36,640 bases of DNA, taken from Paracoccaceae bacterium. Lineage in GTDB: Bacteria; Pseudomonadota; Alphaproteobacteria; Rhodobacterales; Rhodobacteraceae. The DNA is taken from positions 1 to 36,640 of the forward strand of contig JAGQRV010000012.1 in assembly GCA_020425125.1 (NCBI GenBank). The letters run 5' to 3'. Below the pieces are notes generated by a model that saw nothing but the letters and a program-made list of their open reading frames with translations, made no database searches and was not told the origin of the DNA. This document shows, piece by piece, positions 26,907 through 35,510 of this stretch; position 1 is the stretch's first letter, and every line of letters begins with the position of its first letter. The position numbers and the translations under genes were made by a program.

Positions 26907-27237
26907 CGGCGGCCTCGGCATGGGCGAGCTCGAAGACATGATGGCGCACGCGGCCGTCGAACATGGCGAGAAGCCCCTTGGTGACTTCCCGGCTGTCGTA
27001 GCGGACCGACGAGTCGAGCGCAGCCTGCAGCGCATCGGCATCCTCGAAGACCATCGACAGAATCATCACGACTTGCGGCAGGCCGTCGTCGCGCGCGACC
27101 TCGTGCAGGACGCGGACCTCGCGGACGCCGGGAAAGCGTCGCCACAGGGGCAAGAGCGCGGTTTCGACATAGGCGCGGAAGTCGTCTTCGCGCCCGGGAT
27201 GGATGCTGCCCTCGAACAGGGCCTGACGCACGATCAT
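26899..27237 (-). CDS. Small EthD/ABM-like dimeric alpha/beta-barrel protein
   Basis: This 112-aa soluble protein shows an alternating strand-helix pattern: MIVRQALFEGSI, then a helix starting REDDFRAYVETALLPLW, then a PGVREVRVLHE strand, a VVMILSMVFED strand, and a helix ADALQAALDSSVRYDSREV. This suggests a ferredoxin-like dimeric alpha/beta barrel of the EthD or antibiotic-biosynthesis-monooxygenase type. The family assignment is tentative and no catalytic residues are evident. It lies inside the ketogluconate operon, 11 nt after the dehydrogenase and overlapping the kinase by 8 nt, so tight co-expression is expected. A mutarotase-like or sugar-acid-binding role is possible but unproven. 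Confidence 0.75.
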   Translation of the reverse strand: MIVRQALFEGSIHPGREDDFRAYVETALLPLWRRFPGVREVRVLHEVARDDGLPQVVMILSMVFEDADALQAALDSSVRYDSREVTKGLLAMFDGRVRHHVFELAHAEAADV

Positions 27238-27248
27238 GGCGGGATCCC

Positions 27249-28190
27249 TCAGTTGACGACTGCCGGCGGACGCGCGCCGGCGAAATGCGCGGAAAGGTTC
27301 GCCAGCACCGCCTCGCCCATGGCGATGCGCGTCTCGACCGTGGCGCTGGCCTGGTGTGGGGTGATGACGGTGTTTGCGAGCGACAGGAAGGCAGGGTCGA
27401 TCTCAGGTTCGCTGGCGAAGACGTCGAGGCCGGCGGCGGCGATGGCCCCCGAACGCAAGGCGTCGATCAGCGCCGGTTCGTCCACGACGCTGCCGCGGGA
27501 GATGTTGACGACAACGCCAGTGCGTCCGAGCGATGCCAGCAGACCGGCATCCACCATGCCCCTCGTCTCGGGCGTGGCAGCGACGCAGACGGCCAGAACG
27601 TCGCTGTCGGCGGCCAGCGCGTGCGGGTCTTCATGGAAAGCCCAGGCGTTGCCCGGGATCGGCGCGCGGTCCCAGTAGCGCACGCTCATGCCGAACACCT
27701 CGGCGCGGCGTGCGAGCGCCCTGCCGATCTGGCCCAGGCCGAGGATGCCGAGCCGGCGCCCCTTCAGGCTCCCGCCCAAAGGGAAGGGCTCCCGCGCGGC
27801 CCAGCGACCTTGCCGGACAAAACCGTCGCCCTCGACGATCCGGCGCAGGACGGCAAGCATCAATGCCATCCCCATGTCGGCCACGTCCTCGGTCAGAGTG
27901 CCGGGAGTGGTGGTCACGTCGACGCCCCGGGATCTTGCGAGAGCCAGGTTGACGCGATCGGTACCGACGCCGTTGATCGCCACGATGCCGAGGTCCGGCA
28001 TCGCCTCGATCCAGTCGCTGCCAATGCCGGATCCGCCGCCCGTCACGACGGCGCGGATTTTCGGGCGCGCGGCGAGCGCGGTGTCGCGCCCCCCGGGCTC
28101 GAACAGACGGTGGACCGTGTAGGCGGCATCGAGCCGCGCCTCGATGGCGGGCATCATCGGTTCGACGAGGATGATCTCGGGTTTGCTCAT
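27249..28190 (-). CDS. D-2-hydroxyacid dehydrogenase, probable 2-ketogluconate/hydroxypyruvate reductase
   Basis: This 313-aa NAD(P)-dependent dehydrogenase has the Rossmann motif GLGQIG, catalytic Arg in NISRGSVVDE, Glu in FASEPEIDP and His in ITPHQASAT. It belongs to the GhrB/hydroxypyruvate reductase branch. The operon also encodes a 5-ketogluconate reductase and gluconokinase, so reduction of 2-keto-D-gluconate to D-gluconate is the best guess. Glyoxylate or hydroxypyruvate reduction remains possible. The ATG at 28190 is 8 nt after the ATPase stop; an upstream in-frame TTG overlaps that stop and is not preferred. Confidence 0.88.
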   Translation of the reverse strand: MSKPEIILVEPMMPAIEARLDAAYTVHRLFEPGGRDTALAARPKIRAVVTGGGSGIGSDWIEAMPDLGIVAINGVGTDRVNLALARSRGVDVTTTPGTLTEDVADMGMALMLAVLRRIVEGDGFVRQGRWAAREPFPLGGSLKGRRLGILGLGQIGRALARRAEVFGMSVRYWDRAPIPGNAWAFHEDPHALAADSDVLAVCVAATPETRGMVDAGLLASLGRTGVVVNISRGSVVDEPALIDALRSGAIAAAGLDVFASEPEIDPAFLSLANTVITPHQASATVETRIAMGEAVLANLSAHFAGARPPAVVN

Positions 28191-28198
28191 CTGGTCAC

Positions 28199-28948
28199 TC
28201 AATGGATCTGTTTCAGGAAGGCGCGGGTGCGCTCGTTCTGCGGATTGCCGAAAAATGCCTCCGGCGAGCCCTCCTCGATGATCTGCCCCTGGTCCATGAA
28301 GATGACCCGGTCGGCCACCGCGCGGGCAAATCCCATTTCGTGGGTGACACAGAGCATGGTCATTCCCTCCTTGGCGAGATCGACCATGGTGTCGAGCACC
28401 TCTTTCACCATTTCCGGGTCGAGCGCCGAGGTCGGCTCGTCAAAGAGCATGATCCGTGGCTGCATGCAGAGCGCACGCGCGATAGCGACACGCTGCTGCT
28501 GGCCCCCGGAAAGCTGGGCCGGATACTTGTCGGCCTGCTCCGGAATGCGGACGCGGGTAAGGAACTTGCGTGCCGTCGCCTCAGCCTCGGCCTTCGGGAT
28601 CTTCCGGACCTTGAGTGGCGCGAGCATGCAATTCTGCAGGATGGTGAGATGGGGGAAGAGATTGAACTGCTGGAACACCATACCGACGTCGCGACGCACC
28701 TCGTCGACGTTGTGGCCGCCGGCGGTGAGCTCGATACCGTCAACGACGATCTTGCCTTCCTGAATGGGCTCGAGCTGGTTGATCGTTCGTATCAACGTCG
28801 ACTTGCCGGAGCCAGACGGGCCGCAGATGACGATCCGCTCGCCACGGCGCACGTTCAGATTGACGTTCCGAAGGGCGTGGTAGGCGCCGTACCACTTGTT
28901 GATGTCCTGCATCACGATGGAAGTCTCGGGTGCGGTTGCGGTGGTCAT
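28199..28948 (-). CDS. ABC transporter ATP-binding protein, polar amino acid type
   Basis: This 249-aa ATPase has Walker A GPSGSGKS, the Q-loop [13 protein letters not shown], signature LSGGQQQR, Walker [14 protein letters not shown] and an H-loop VTHEMGFA. The overall sequence is of the GlnQ/AapP/HisP type, which energises polar-amino-acid and opine importers. It is encoded 10 nt after the binding protein and forms a complete importer with the two permeases upstream. Confidence 0.95.
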   Translation of the reverse strand: MTTATAPETSIVMQDINKWYGAYHALRNVNLNVRRGERIVICGPSGSGKSTLIRTINQLEPIQEGKIVVDGIELTAGGHNVDEVRRDVGMVFQQFNLFPHLTILQNCMLAPLKVRKIPKAEAEATARKFLTRVRIPEQADKYPAQLSGGQQQRVAIARALCMQPRIMLFDEPTSALDPEMVKEVLDTMVDLAKEGMTMLCVTHEMGFARAVADRVIFMDQGQIIEEGSPEAFFGNPQNERTRAFLKQIH

Positions 28949-28958
28949 TCGTGCGTCC

Positions 28959-29750
28959 TCAATTGGCGGCGGCGACGAAGTCGGGCAGCGGCGAGCCGAG
29001 CCACTTCTCGTGGATCTCGTTCAGCTTGCCATCGGCCTTAGCCTGCTCCACGAAGGCGTTGATCTCGGCGAGGAGCGCATCCGAGCCCGGGCGCACGGCG
29101 ATGCCCTGAACCTGCTGGCTGAGGTCGAACTTCACTTCGAACCGGCCCGGCGCCATCGCCTCAATCTGGTTACTGATGATGTTCGAGACACCGATTGCCT
29201 CGACCTGGCCGGAGAGAAGGGCCTGCACCGCGCTCGAGTCGTCGTCGAAGCGCTGGATGGTGGCGTCGTCCGGCGCAACTTTTGTGACGGCGGTGTCCTG
29301 AGTGCTGGCACGGGTGACACCGATGGTGTGGCCAGACAGCTTCTCAGGTGAAGAAAGGTCGACGCCGGTGTCGCCGTAGACCGCGATGGCAATCCCGGCA
29401 TAGGGATCGGAAAACGCCACGCGCTCGGCGCGCTCCGGCGTGATGCCAAGCGAGGCCACCAGGACATCGACCTGGCCACTGAGCAGATAGGGGATCCGGT
29501 TCGGGCCGGTAACGGGCAGAATGGTCAGATCCACCCCGAGATCCTCGGCGAGAAGCTTTGCCACGTCGGCATCGTAGCCGTCAGGCTGGTTGTCGGTGTT
29601 CATGATGCCGAAGGGCGGGAAGTCGACGAGCATGCCGACGGTGATGGCGCCCTTGGCCTTGATGTCATCAAGCGTCTGGGCAGCGAGCGGGGTCGCGGCG
29701 ACGACGGCAGCGGTCAGAAGGGCGATGGCGGCACGGCGTGTGAAGGTCAT
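28959..29750 (-). CDS. ABC transporter periplasmic binding protein (SBP_bac_3 family)
   Basis: This 263-aa protein has a Sec signal peptide of about 24 residues ([22 protein letters not shown]). The mature part shows family-3 features: [69 protein letters not shown] and [12 protein letters not shown]. Most members bind polar amino acids, opines or related zwitterions. No Cys lipidation site is present, so it is soluble in the periplasm. The real ligand is unclear because the operon enzymes act on keto-sugar acids. Confidence 0.93.
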   Translation of the reverse strand: MTFTRRAAIALLTAAVVAATPLAAQTLDDIKAKGAITVGMLVDFPPFGIMNTDNQPDGYDADVAKLLAEDLGVDLTILPVTGPNRIPYLLSGQVDVLVASLGITPERAERVAFSDPYAGIAIAVYGDTGVDLSSPEKLSGHTIGVTRASTQDTAVTKVAPDDATIQRFDDDSSAVQALLSGQVEAIGVSNIISNQIEAMAPGRFEVKFDLSQQVQGIAVRPGSDALLAEINAFVEQAKADGKLNEIHEKWLGSPLPDFVAAAN

Positions 29751-29778
29751 CTTCGAGGTTTCCTCTGGGTTGGAGTGT

Positions 29779-30435
29779 TCAACGGGTGGTGGCACGGGAG
29801 AAGCGGATTTCCATTCGGCGAGCCGTCAGTGAGAGCGGCCAGCACAGGATGAAATAGAAGACGGCAACGGTGCCGAAGACCTGGAACGGGGAGAAGGTCG
29901 CATTGTTGACGATCTGCCCGGTGCGGGTGAGTTCGGTAAAGCCGATGATCGAGGCGAGCGAGGTGCCCTTGATCAGCTGCACGAGAAAGCCGACCGTGGG
30001 TGCGACGGAAATCCGGGCGGCCTGTGGCAGGATGACCGAGGTCATGCGGTCGTAGTAGTGGAGCCCGAGCGCGGTTGCGGCCTCGCGCTGCCCTAACGGC
30101 ACCGCCTCGATGCAGCCCCGCCAGATCTCTCCCAGGAAGGCGCTGGCGTGCAACGTGAGCGCCAGCGACGCGGCGAGCCACGGATTGATTGGCAGGCCGA
30201 AGATGTTCATGCCGAAGAAGACCAGGAAGAGCTGCATCAGGAGCGGTGTTCCCTGGAAGAGCCGGATGAAAAGCATCGACGCCGTGCGGAGCCAGCGAGT
30301 ATCCGAGGTGCGGGCAAGCGCGATCAGCAGGCCGCCGACAGCGCCGCCGGCGAAGGCGATGGCCGAAAGGGCAAGCGTCCAGCGGATCGCTTCTGCGATC
30401 AGGATGATGTCGTTGAAACCGAAGGGACGGATCAT
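29779..30435 (-). CDS. ABC transporter permease (HisM/GlnP type), second of pair
   Basis: This 218-aa permease has about five transmembrane helices and the amino-acid-permease EAA loop region EIWRGCIEAVPLGQREAATALGLHYYDRMTSVILPQAARISVAP, which contacts the ATPase. FQGTPLLMQLFLVFFG is the conserved N-terminal block of the family. It follows the first permease after 11 nt, and the two form a heterodimeric channel. Confidence 0.93.
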   Translation of the reverse strand: MIRPFGFNDIILIAEAIRWTLALSAIAFAGGAVGGLLIALARTSDTRWLRTASMLFIRLFQGTPLLMQLFLVFFGMNIFGLPINPWLAASLALTLHASAFLGEIWRGCIEAVPLGQREAATALGLHYYDRMTSVILPQAARISVAPTVGFLVQLIKGTSLASIIGFTELTRTGQIVNNATFSPFQVFGTVAVFYFILCWPLSLTARRMEIRFSRATTR

Positions 30436-30446
30436 GGCACGGCTCC

Positions 30447-31115
30447 TCAGCGGCTCATTGGATAGGTGAAGGCGGCCCGCTCAATCGCCGCGAAGATCAC
30501 GGAAAAGCCGACTGCGAGCGCCAGATAAATGGCTGTGACGACGAGGTAGACTTCGAAGCTGGCAAAGGTCTGGGACTGCAGGTCGTTGCCGGCGGCGGCG
30601 AGGTCGGTCGCCGAGATCACCGAGACGACGCTCGAGGTCAGCATCAGGTAGATGAACTGGCTGGTCAGTGACGGGTACACGGTGCGGAGCGCCGGTTTCA
30701 TCACGACGTACCGATAGATCTGCAGGCGCGAGAGGCCGAGAGCGGTGCCGGCCTCGATCTGGCCTTTCGTTATCGACTCGATGCCCGCCCGGATGATCTC
30801 CGTTCCGTAGGCACCGAAGTTCACGACGAGGGCGAGCAGCGCCGCCGAGTTCGGGTCGAGCCGGAGACCTATGGTCGGCAGCCCGAAGTACAGGAAGAAG
30901 ATCTGCACCAGAAACGGGGTGTTGCGGATCACCTCGATGTATCCGTCGACGAGAAATCGCACCGGGCGGGGGCCCGAAGCCTTGGCGACGGCGCAGATGA
31001 TCGAGACGACGAGACCGATGGCCATGGCCGCTGCCGAGAGCTTCACCGTGACCCAGGCTCCAATCAGGAGCTGGTCCATCGCGGCGAATACCGGCGCGAA
31101 GTTGAAATCGTACAT
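30447..31115 (-). CDS. ABC transporter permease (HisM/GlnP type), first of pair
   Basis: This 222-aa permease is the first gene of the eight-gene minus-strand operon. It carries YIEVIRNTPFLVQIFFLYFGLP and the EAA loop (GTEIIRAGIESITKGQIEAGTALGLSRLQIYRYVVMKPALRTVYP) and has about five transmembrane helices. ATG 31115 follows a GGAGGAAT-type Shine-Dalgarno. The promoter and operator at 31156-31193 lie 40-80 nt upstream. Confidence 0.93.
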   Translation of the reverse strand: MYDFNFAPVFAAMDQLLIGAWVTVKLSAAAMAIGLVVSIICAVAKASGPRPVRFLVDGYIEVIRNTPFLVQIFFLYFGLPTIGLRLDPNSAALLALVVNFGAYGTEIIRAGIESITKGQIEAGTALGLSRLQIYRYVVMKPALRTVYPSLTSQFIYLMLTSSVVSVISATDLAAAGNDLQSQTFASFEVYLVVTAIYLALAVGFSVIFAAIERAAFTYPMSR

Positions 31116-31155
31116 CGGGATGATTCCTCCGTTCCGACGACGTCATGGTCTTGTT

Positions 31156-31193
31156 ATTGGATCGATCTAATTCGAATCGGCATTGCGAGTCAA
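31156..31193 (-). promoter_or_regulatory. Promoter and LacI-type operator of the ketogluconate/ABC operon
   Basis: On the minus strand, -35 TTGACT (31193-31188) is followed after 17 bp by -10 TTAGAT (31170-31165). The near-perfect palindrome ATTGGATCGATCTAAT (31156-31171, one mismatched pair) with a central CG, as is typical for LacI-family operators, covers the -10 box. A 13-of-16 match to this site lies upstream of the LacI gene itself at 32251-32266. Repression by steric block of RNA polymerase is the expected mechanism. Confidence 0.75.
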
Positions 31194-32224
31194 TCCCCCG
31201 GCGCCGCAGCGCCGGTGGACTGGCGCACCACAAGTCGCGTCAGACTGACGATCCGCTGGTCGGCCCGACCCGGCGTCTGCAAGCGGGACAGCAAAAGCCG
31301 CGCGGCGTTAGCACCAATCTCGCCCGGGAAGGTCGCGATTGACGTCAGACGCGGCCGCACGAGTTCCGCCTCAGCCAGATCGTCGAAGCCGACAATAGAG
31401 AAGTCCTGCCCCACGCGGACACCGAGGTCGGTCATGCCGTTCGCGAGACCGGCAGCCATGATGTCGTTGAAGCAGATAACGGCCGACGGGCGCGCAGAAT
31501 GGTGCAACAGGCTCTCCGCTGAGGCAGGTGAGCCAAATGGACCGAGCGGCACTTCGATCCTGATCTCCGGATCGAGCGCATGATCTGCCATGGCCGACAA
31601 GAACCCGGCAAGACGCTCGCGATAGGCCGAATGCACCGGTCCACCGGTCGCAAAGGCGATCGACCGATGGCCGAGAGACACCAGATGCTCGACCGCCTGC
31701 CGCATCCCGCCAGCATAATCCGTTCCGGCATAATCTCCTTTATTTTCCGATATATGCCTAAGAACCTGCACCAGTGGAAGCTGCCATTCGTCCGCCTTTG
31801 AGAGCAGCGAAGTCCGCACGTCCCTGGCGGGACAGACGATGACACCGTCCACGCCACGCTCACGCATGCGCTGGAGGATCGTCTTCTGGTTGGCCGCGGA
31901 TTCACGGTTGTTGGCCAACACGACGATCATTCCCGCATCGTCGAGCGCCTGCTCTATTCCGGCAAGCATCTCGGCAAAGAACGGATTGGTGAGATTGGGA
32001 ACGATCACGCCGACCGTGTTGCTGCGCGCCGCGCGCATGCTTGCCGCGCCCATGTTGTAGACATAGCCGAGGCGGTCCATGACCTCTTCGACCTTGCGGC
32101 GGGTTTCGTTCGCAACCAGGGGGCTCTTGCGGATCACGAGCGACGCAGTCGCACGCGACACGCCCGCAGCCTGAGCAACGTCGAGCAACGTTACGCGTCC
32201 ACTCCGTTGATGTCCTTCTGGCAT
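31190..32224 (-). CDS. LacI-family repressor of the ketogluconate/ABC operon
   Basis: This 344-aa regulator has an N-terminal LacI helix-turn-helix (VTLLDVAQAAGVSRATASLVI) and hinge (RLGYVYNMGAASMR), followed by a periplasmic-binding-protein-like effector domain (VGVIVPNLTNPFFAEMLAGIEQALDDAG ... ICFNDIMAAGLANGM ... IVGFDDLAEAELVRPRLTSI). ATG 32224 follows GAAGGTGA. Upstream in-frame codons to 32341 run through its own operator and the recombinase relic and are not part of the gene. It lies head-to-tail upstream of the operon with the matching operator between them. The effector is probably gluconate or a ketogluconate, by inference. Confidence 0.92.
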   Translation of the reverse strand: MPEGHQRSGRVTLLDVAQAAGVSRATASLVIRKSPLVANETRRKVEEVMDRLGYVYNMGAASMRAARSNTVGVIVPNLTNPFFAEMLAGIEQALDDAGMIVVLANNRESAANQKTILQRMRERGVDGVIVCPARDVRTSLLSKADEWQLPLVQVLRHISENKGDYAGTDYAGGMRQAVEHLVSLGHRSIAFATGGPVHSAYRERLAGFLSAMADHALDPEIRIEVPLGPFGSPASAESLLHHSARPSAVICFNDIMAAGLANGMTDLGVRVGQDFSIVGFDDLAEAELVRPRLTSIATFPGEIGANAARLLLSRLQTPGRADQRIVSLTRLVVRQSTGAAAPGD

Positions 32225-32250
32225 CCGATCACCTTCGAATGATATTGGAT

Positions 32251-32266
32251 ATTGGATCGTTCTATA
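32251..32266 (-). promoter_or_regulatory. Autoregulatory LacI-type operator
   Basis: ATTGGATCGTTCTATA matches the operon operator at 31156-31171 at 13 of 16 positions. On the minus strand its end contains TATAGA (32266-32261), a plausible -10 box, so the geometry is nearly the same as at the operon promoter. A partial extra half-site, ATATTGGAT, precedes it at 32242-32250. This suggests autoregulation of the LacI gene. Confidence 0.65.
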
Positions 32267-32279
32267 TAAATTAGACACT

Positions 32280-32590
32280 GTGATCAACGCAGGATCGAGA
32301 GTCCGCGACGCTTCGCTTGGCGATGACCAGCGCCCGGGCATGGGCCTCCGCGTTGCGACTGACCGCCTTCCGGAGCGCCGCGCCGCCCTTGCCGGAGCGT
32401 CTGACGGCGGCGGCGCCGTTGGGGTTGCCGAGCCTCACCCCGCGGGCCCTGGCGGCGGCGAGAGCCTCCCTCGTGCGGCGGGAGATCGCCTCGCGCTCCT
32501 GCTGGGCGACGAGGGCCATGATGCCGACGGTAAGGTCGTTGGCGTCCAGCATGTCGACGGCGAGGAACCTCACGCCGCTGTCGCGGAGGG
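32280..32590 (-). pseudogene. Truncated serine recombinase (partial duplicate of the 35938-36603 gene)
   Basis: The minus-strand translation MRFLAVDMLDANDLTVGIMALVAQQEREAISRRTREALAAARARGVRLGNPNGAAAVRR is nearly identical to the middle of the recombinase at 35938-36603. The two DNA segments stay alignable from about 32320 to 32590. Before 32590 in the gene direction, the whole N-terminal half with the Ser nucleophile is missing. At the C-terminus the frame leaves the family after about residue 80. This is an inactive fragment sharing strand with the intact copy. Confidence 0.85.
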
Positions 32591-32838
32591 GCCGATTTGC
32601 CGCGAGGTACCGCCGCGCCGGCCAAACCTGTCATGGCGCGCTGCCCCGACATGTCCTAGGATTGATTTGGAACGACCCGACCGGATGGGCCAGCGCGCGC
32701 GGATCATCATGTGCCGACCGGACGTTCAAGAGAATGCCCTCGCCGGCCCGACCGAAGATCGCAAGGAGGGAGTTTCGGCCCTTCCCAAGCAGGGCGATCC
32801 GGGCTTGAAACCAACGGCCAGGTAGGCGGAGAAACGTC
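32591..32838. other. Intergenic stretch between recombinase fragment and aldehyde dehydrogenase
   Basis: No recognised gene is seen. The end near 32825 contains GGCGGAG, the Shine-Dalgarno of the aldehyde dehydrogenase. The recombinase break at about 32590 marks one edge of a rearrangement. Confidence 0.35.
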
Positions 32839-34320
32839 GTGAAGACTCACCGTCACTTCATCAATGGCGAAGATGTCGAGCCGTCGGGCGGGATGTGGCT
32901 GGACAGCATCGATCCCTATCTCGGCAAGCCCTGGGCACGCATCGCCAGAGGCACGGCCGCGGACACCGATCTTGCCGTGACTGCCGCCAAGCGCGCGATG
33001 TACGAGGGCCCCTGGGCCAAGATGACGGCCAGTGAGCGCGGCAAGCTCATGGTGCGTCTGGCCGATCTCGTGGAGAAGAATGCCGGGCGGCTGGCGGAGA
33101 TCGAGGTTCGCGACAACGGCAAGCTTCTGGCCGAGATGAGCGGCCAGGTGGCCTACCATCCCGAATGGTGGCGCTATTTCGGCGGCCTCGCCGACAAGAT
33201 CGAAGGCGCGGTGATGCCGATCGACAAGCCGGACATGATGGCCTTCTCCCGCCGCGAGCCGGTCGGCGTCGTCGCGGCGCTCACCGCATGGAACTCGCCC
33301 CTTCTGTTCATCGCCTGGAAATGCGCGCCGGCCCTGGCTGCGGGCTGCACCGTGGTGGTGAAACCGTCCGAGTTTGCCTCCGTATCGACGCTCGAATATG
33401 CCCGGCTGACGCGCGAGGCCGGCTTCCCCGACGGCGTCTTCAATGTTGTGACCGGCCTTGGCGAAGAGGCGGGGGCAGCTCTGGTTGATCATCCGGACGT
33501 TGCCAAGATTACCTTCACAGGATCTGACGCGACCGGCGCGCGAATCTATGCCCAGGCGGCCAGGAACTTGAAACGCGTGTCGCTTGAACTCGGCGGCAAG
33601 TCGGCGAACATCGTCTTCGACGATTGTGATCTGCAACAGGCCGCCGCCGGCGCGATTTCCGGCATTTTCGCGGCGACCGGGCAGACCTGCATCGCAGGTT
33701 CGCGACTCCTGGTGCAGAATTCGATCCGTGAGGCGTTCACCGAGCGCGTGGCCAAGCTTGCGGCATCCGCACGCAAGGGCAATCCGATGCTTCCCGAAAC
33801 CAATATCGGACCGGTGACCACGGCGCCCCAATACCGGAAGATCCTGGACTACATCGATGTCGCCAAGGCTGAAGGCGCGCGCTGCATCCTCGGCGGCGGC
33901 CCCGCAACATCGCCTGAATTGCCCGGCGGACAATTTGTCGAGCCGACGATCTTCGTCGACGTACTGCCCGAGATGCGGATCGCACGAGAAGAGGTGTTCG
34001 GACCGGTACTGTCGATTATCGGCTTCGACGACGAGACGGATGCCGTGCGCATTGCCAACGACACGATCTACGGGCTTGCGGCGGGCGTGTGGACCCGCGA
34101 CATCGGCCGCGCCATACGGATGTCGTCGGCGCTGAAAGCCGGCACCGTGTGGGTCAACACCTATCGGGCGATCAGCTACATGATGCCGTTCGGGGGCATG
34201 AAGCACTCCGGTATCGGGCGCGAGAGCGGGATCGAGGCAATCGACGAATATCTGGAGACCAAAAGCGTCTTCCTGTCCTTTGCCGCAAGCGCCCCCACCA
34301 ATCCATTCATCATGCGGTAG
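32839..34320 (+). CDS. NAD(P)-dependent aldehyde dehydrogenase
   Basis: This 493-aa ALDH-superfamily enzyme oxidises an aldehyde to a carboxylic acid. Catalytic C284 (GQTCIAGSR), E250 (LELGGKSANIVF), N152 (TAWNSPLL) and the NAD-binding FTGSDATGARI are present, and the C-terminal block PFGGMKHSGIGRESG is intact. Length and motifs are normal. The start is a GTG (position uncertain by 1 nt) after GGCGGAG. The substrate is not evident. It is flanked by the truncated and intact recombinase copies, and no catabolic partner is adjacent except the convergent EamA transporter. Confidence 0.93.
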   Translation: MKTHRHFINGEDVEPSGGMWLDSIDPYLGKPWARIARGTAADTDLAVTAAKRAMYEGPWAKMTASERGKLMVRLADLVEKNAGRLAEIEVRDNGKLLAEMSGQVAYHPEWWRYFGGLADKIEGAVMPIDKPDMMAFSRREPVGVVAALTAWNSPLLFIAWKCAPALAAGCTVVVKPSEFASVSTLEYARLTREAGFPDGVFNVVTGLGEEAGAALVDHPDVAKITFTGSDATGARIYAQAARNLKRVSLELGGKSANIVFDDCDLQQAAAGAISGIFAATGQTCIAGSRLLVQNSIREAFTERVAKLAASARKGNPMLPETNIGPVTTAPQYRKILDYIDVAKAEGARCILGGGPATSPELPGGQFVEPTIFVDVLPEMRIAREEVFGPVLSIIGFDDETDAVRIANDTIYGLAAGVWTRDIGRAIRMSSALKAGTVWVNTYRAISYMMPFGGMKHSGIGRESGIEAIDEYLETKSVFLSFAASAPTNPFIMR

Positions 34321-34607
34321 ACCGGCCTCCCGTGCATCGCATGCGTTCGATCTCCGGAAAGGACTCCGCACGTTCAATCCAGTGCCACCTGCGGGCATCC
34401 GCGGAGGCGGAAGTCACCGACCTCCACAGAGCGATCCGATCGCTGCCAGGGTCAGGAACGTCTTGCTCTCGAGTTCTGCGTCTTCAAGCCCGAAACTCGA
34501 TCGCTATGGGCGCTGATGCCAGGCGCGTGAGACATCCCTCGACCATCGACTTTCGACCGGCGCATGAGCGCGCCGCGCATTTGACCACGCCAAGTGGCTT
34601 GCTTCAC

Positions 34608-35510
34608 TCAGATTTCGGTCGGAGCGGCGCCTTTCGGTTTCGTCCGCACCGCGATCACGATGGCGCTGGCCACGATCAGCGCGAGGCCGAGTACGGTCCT
34701 GTTCGTCGGGACATTGCCGAATACGGCGAAGTCCAGGACAGCCGCGGCGATCACCTCGGAATAGGTGAAGGGCGCCAGCAAGCTTGCCTCCGCCTGCTGG
34801 AAGGCGCGGATGATGAGGAGATGCGCCAGGGCGGCAATCAGGCCAATGGCCACAAGAATGATCCATTGCCGCGGGGTCGGTGAGACCCAGAGCGTGATGA
34901 CGATGGCCGTCGAGGCGATGCATCCAACGAGTCCGGTCTGGTAGACCGACACTGCGGGTGGAAGATCTTCGTCGAGAATGCGGGTCATCAGAAGGAAAAC
35001 CGCATAGCTGCAGCCCGCGGCGGCTCCGGTCAGGTAGGCCCATTGCAAGGCGACGAGATCCGGCGGATTGGCGATCAGGATACCGGAGAAACCGACTCCA
35101 ACCGCGCACCACCCGACCGGCGAGACCATCTCCCTGAAGACGAGGACCGCCAGGAGCGTGAGGACGAATGGCGACACGAACCACAATGTGAGGGTCGTCG
35201 TCATCGGCAGGCCGCGCAGGGTGACATAGAACAACCCGACCGTGGCGAAGAGTGCGGCCCCGCGCAGAAAGACCACGCTGGCAAGTCGCGGGACAAGGAC
35301 CTTTGGGCCGTAGCGATATGCAGAATAGGCTCCGGTGAGGACGCAGTGGAAGAAGAACCGCGCCCAGATCACCTGCAGGAGCGGAAGCGAGACACTGGCC
35401 CACTTGGCGCCCGCATCCGAGATCGGCAGGAGCTGCAGTGCCGCGACGAGGAGGGCGATCCCGAGAAGTGGCCGGCCGGCGGGATGTGTCTTCTCGAGTC
35501 CATTGCACAT
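34608..35510 (-). CDS. EamA/DMT-family membrane transporter
   Basis: This is about a 300-aa protein with ten predicted transmembrane helices in two EamA repeats: a first half around IWARFFFHCVLTGAYSAYRYG and LRGLPMTTTLTLWFVSPFVLTLLAVLVFREMVSPVGW, and a second half around APFTYSEVIAAAVLDFAVFGNVPTNRTVLGLALIVAS. Family members export or exchange metabolites such as amino acids and organic acids. The ATG at 35510 gives the usual length but lacks a clear Shine-Dalgarno. Upstream in-frame ATGs at 35606 and 35627 are alternatives, and the frame is open to 35822. It is convergent with the aldehyde dehydrogenase. Confidence 0.88.
   Translation of the reverse strand: MCNGLEKTHPAGRPLLGIALLVAALQLLPISDAGAKWASVSLPLLQVIWARFFFHCVLTGAYSAYRYGPKVLVPRLASVVFLRGAALFATVGLFYVTLRGLPMTTTLTLWFVSPFVLTLLAVLVFREMVSPVGWCAVGVGFSGILIANPPDLVALQWAYLTGAAAGCSYAVFLLMTRILDEDLPPAVSVYQTGLVGCIASTAIVITLWVSPTPRQWIILVAIGLIAALAHLLIIRAFQQAEASLLAPFTYSEVIAAAVLDFAVFGNVPTNRTVLGLALIVASAIVIAVRTKPKGAAPTEI

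Noticed and set aside
32707-34398. Minus-strand open frame of 563 codons across the aldehyde dehydrogenase
   Set aside because: It is antisense to a gene with a complete ALDH active site, and no family is recognisable in the reverse reading.
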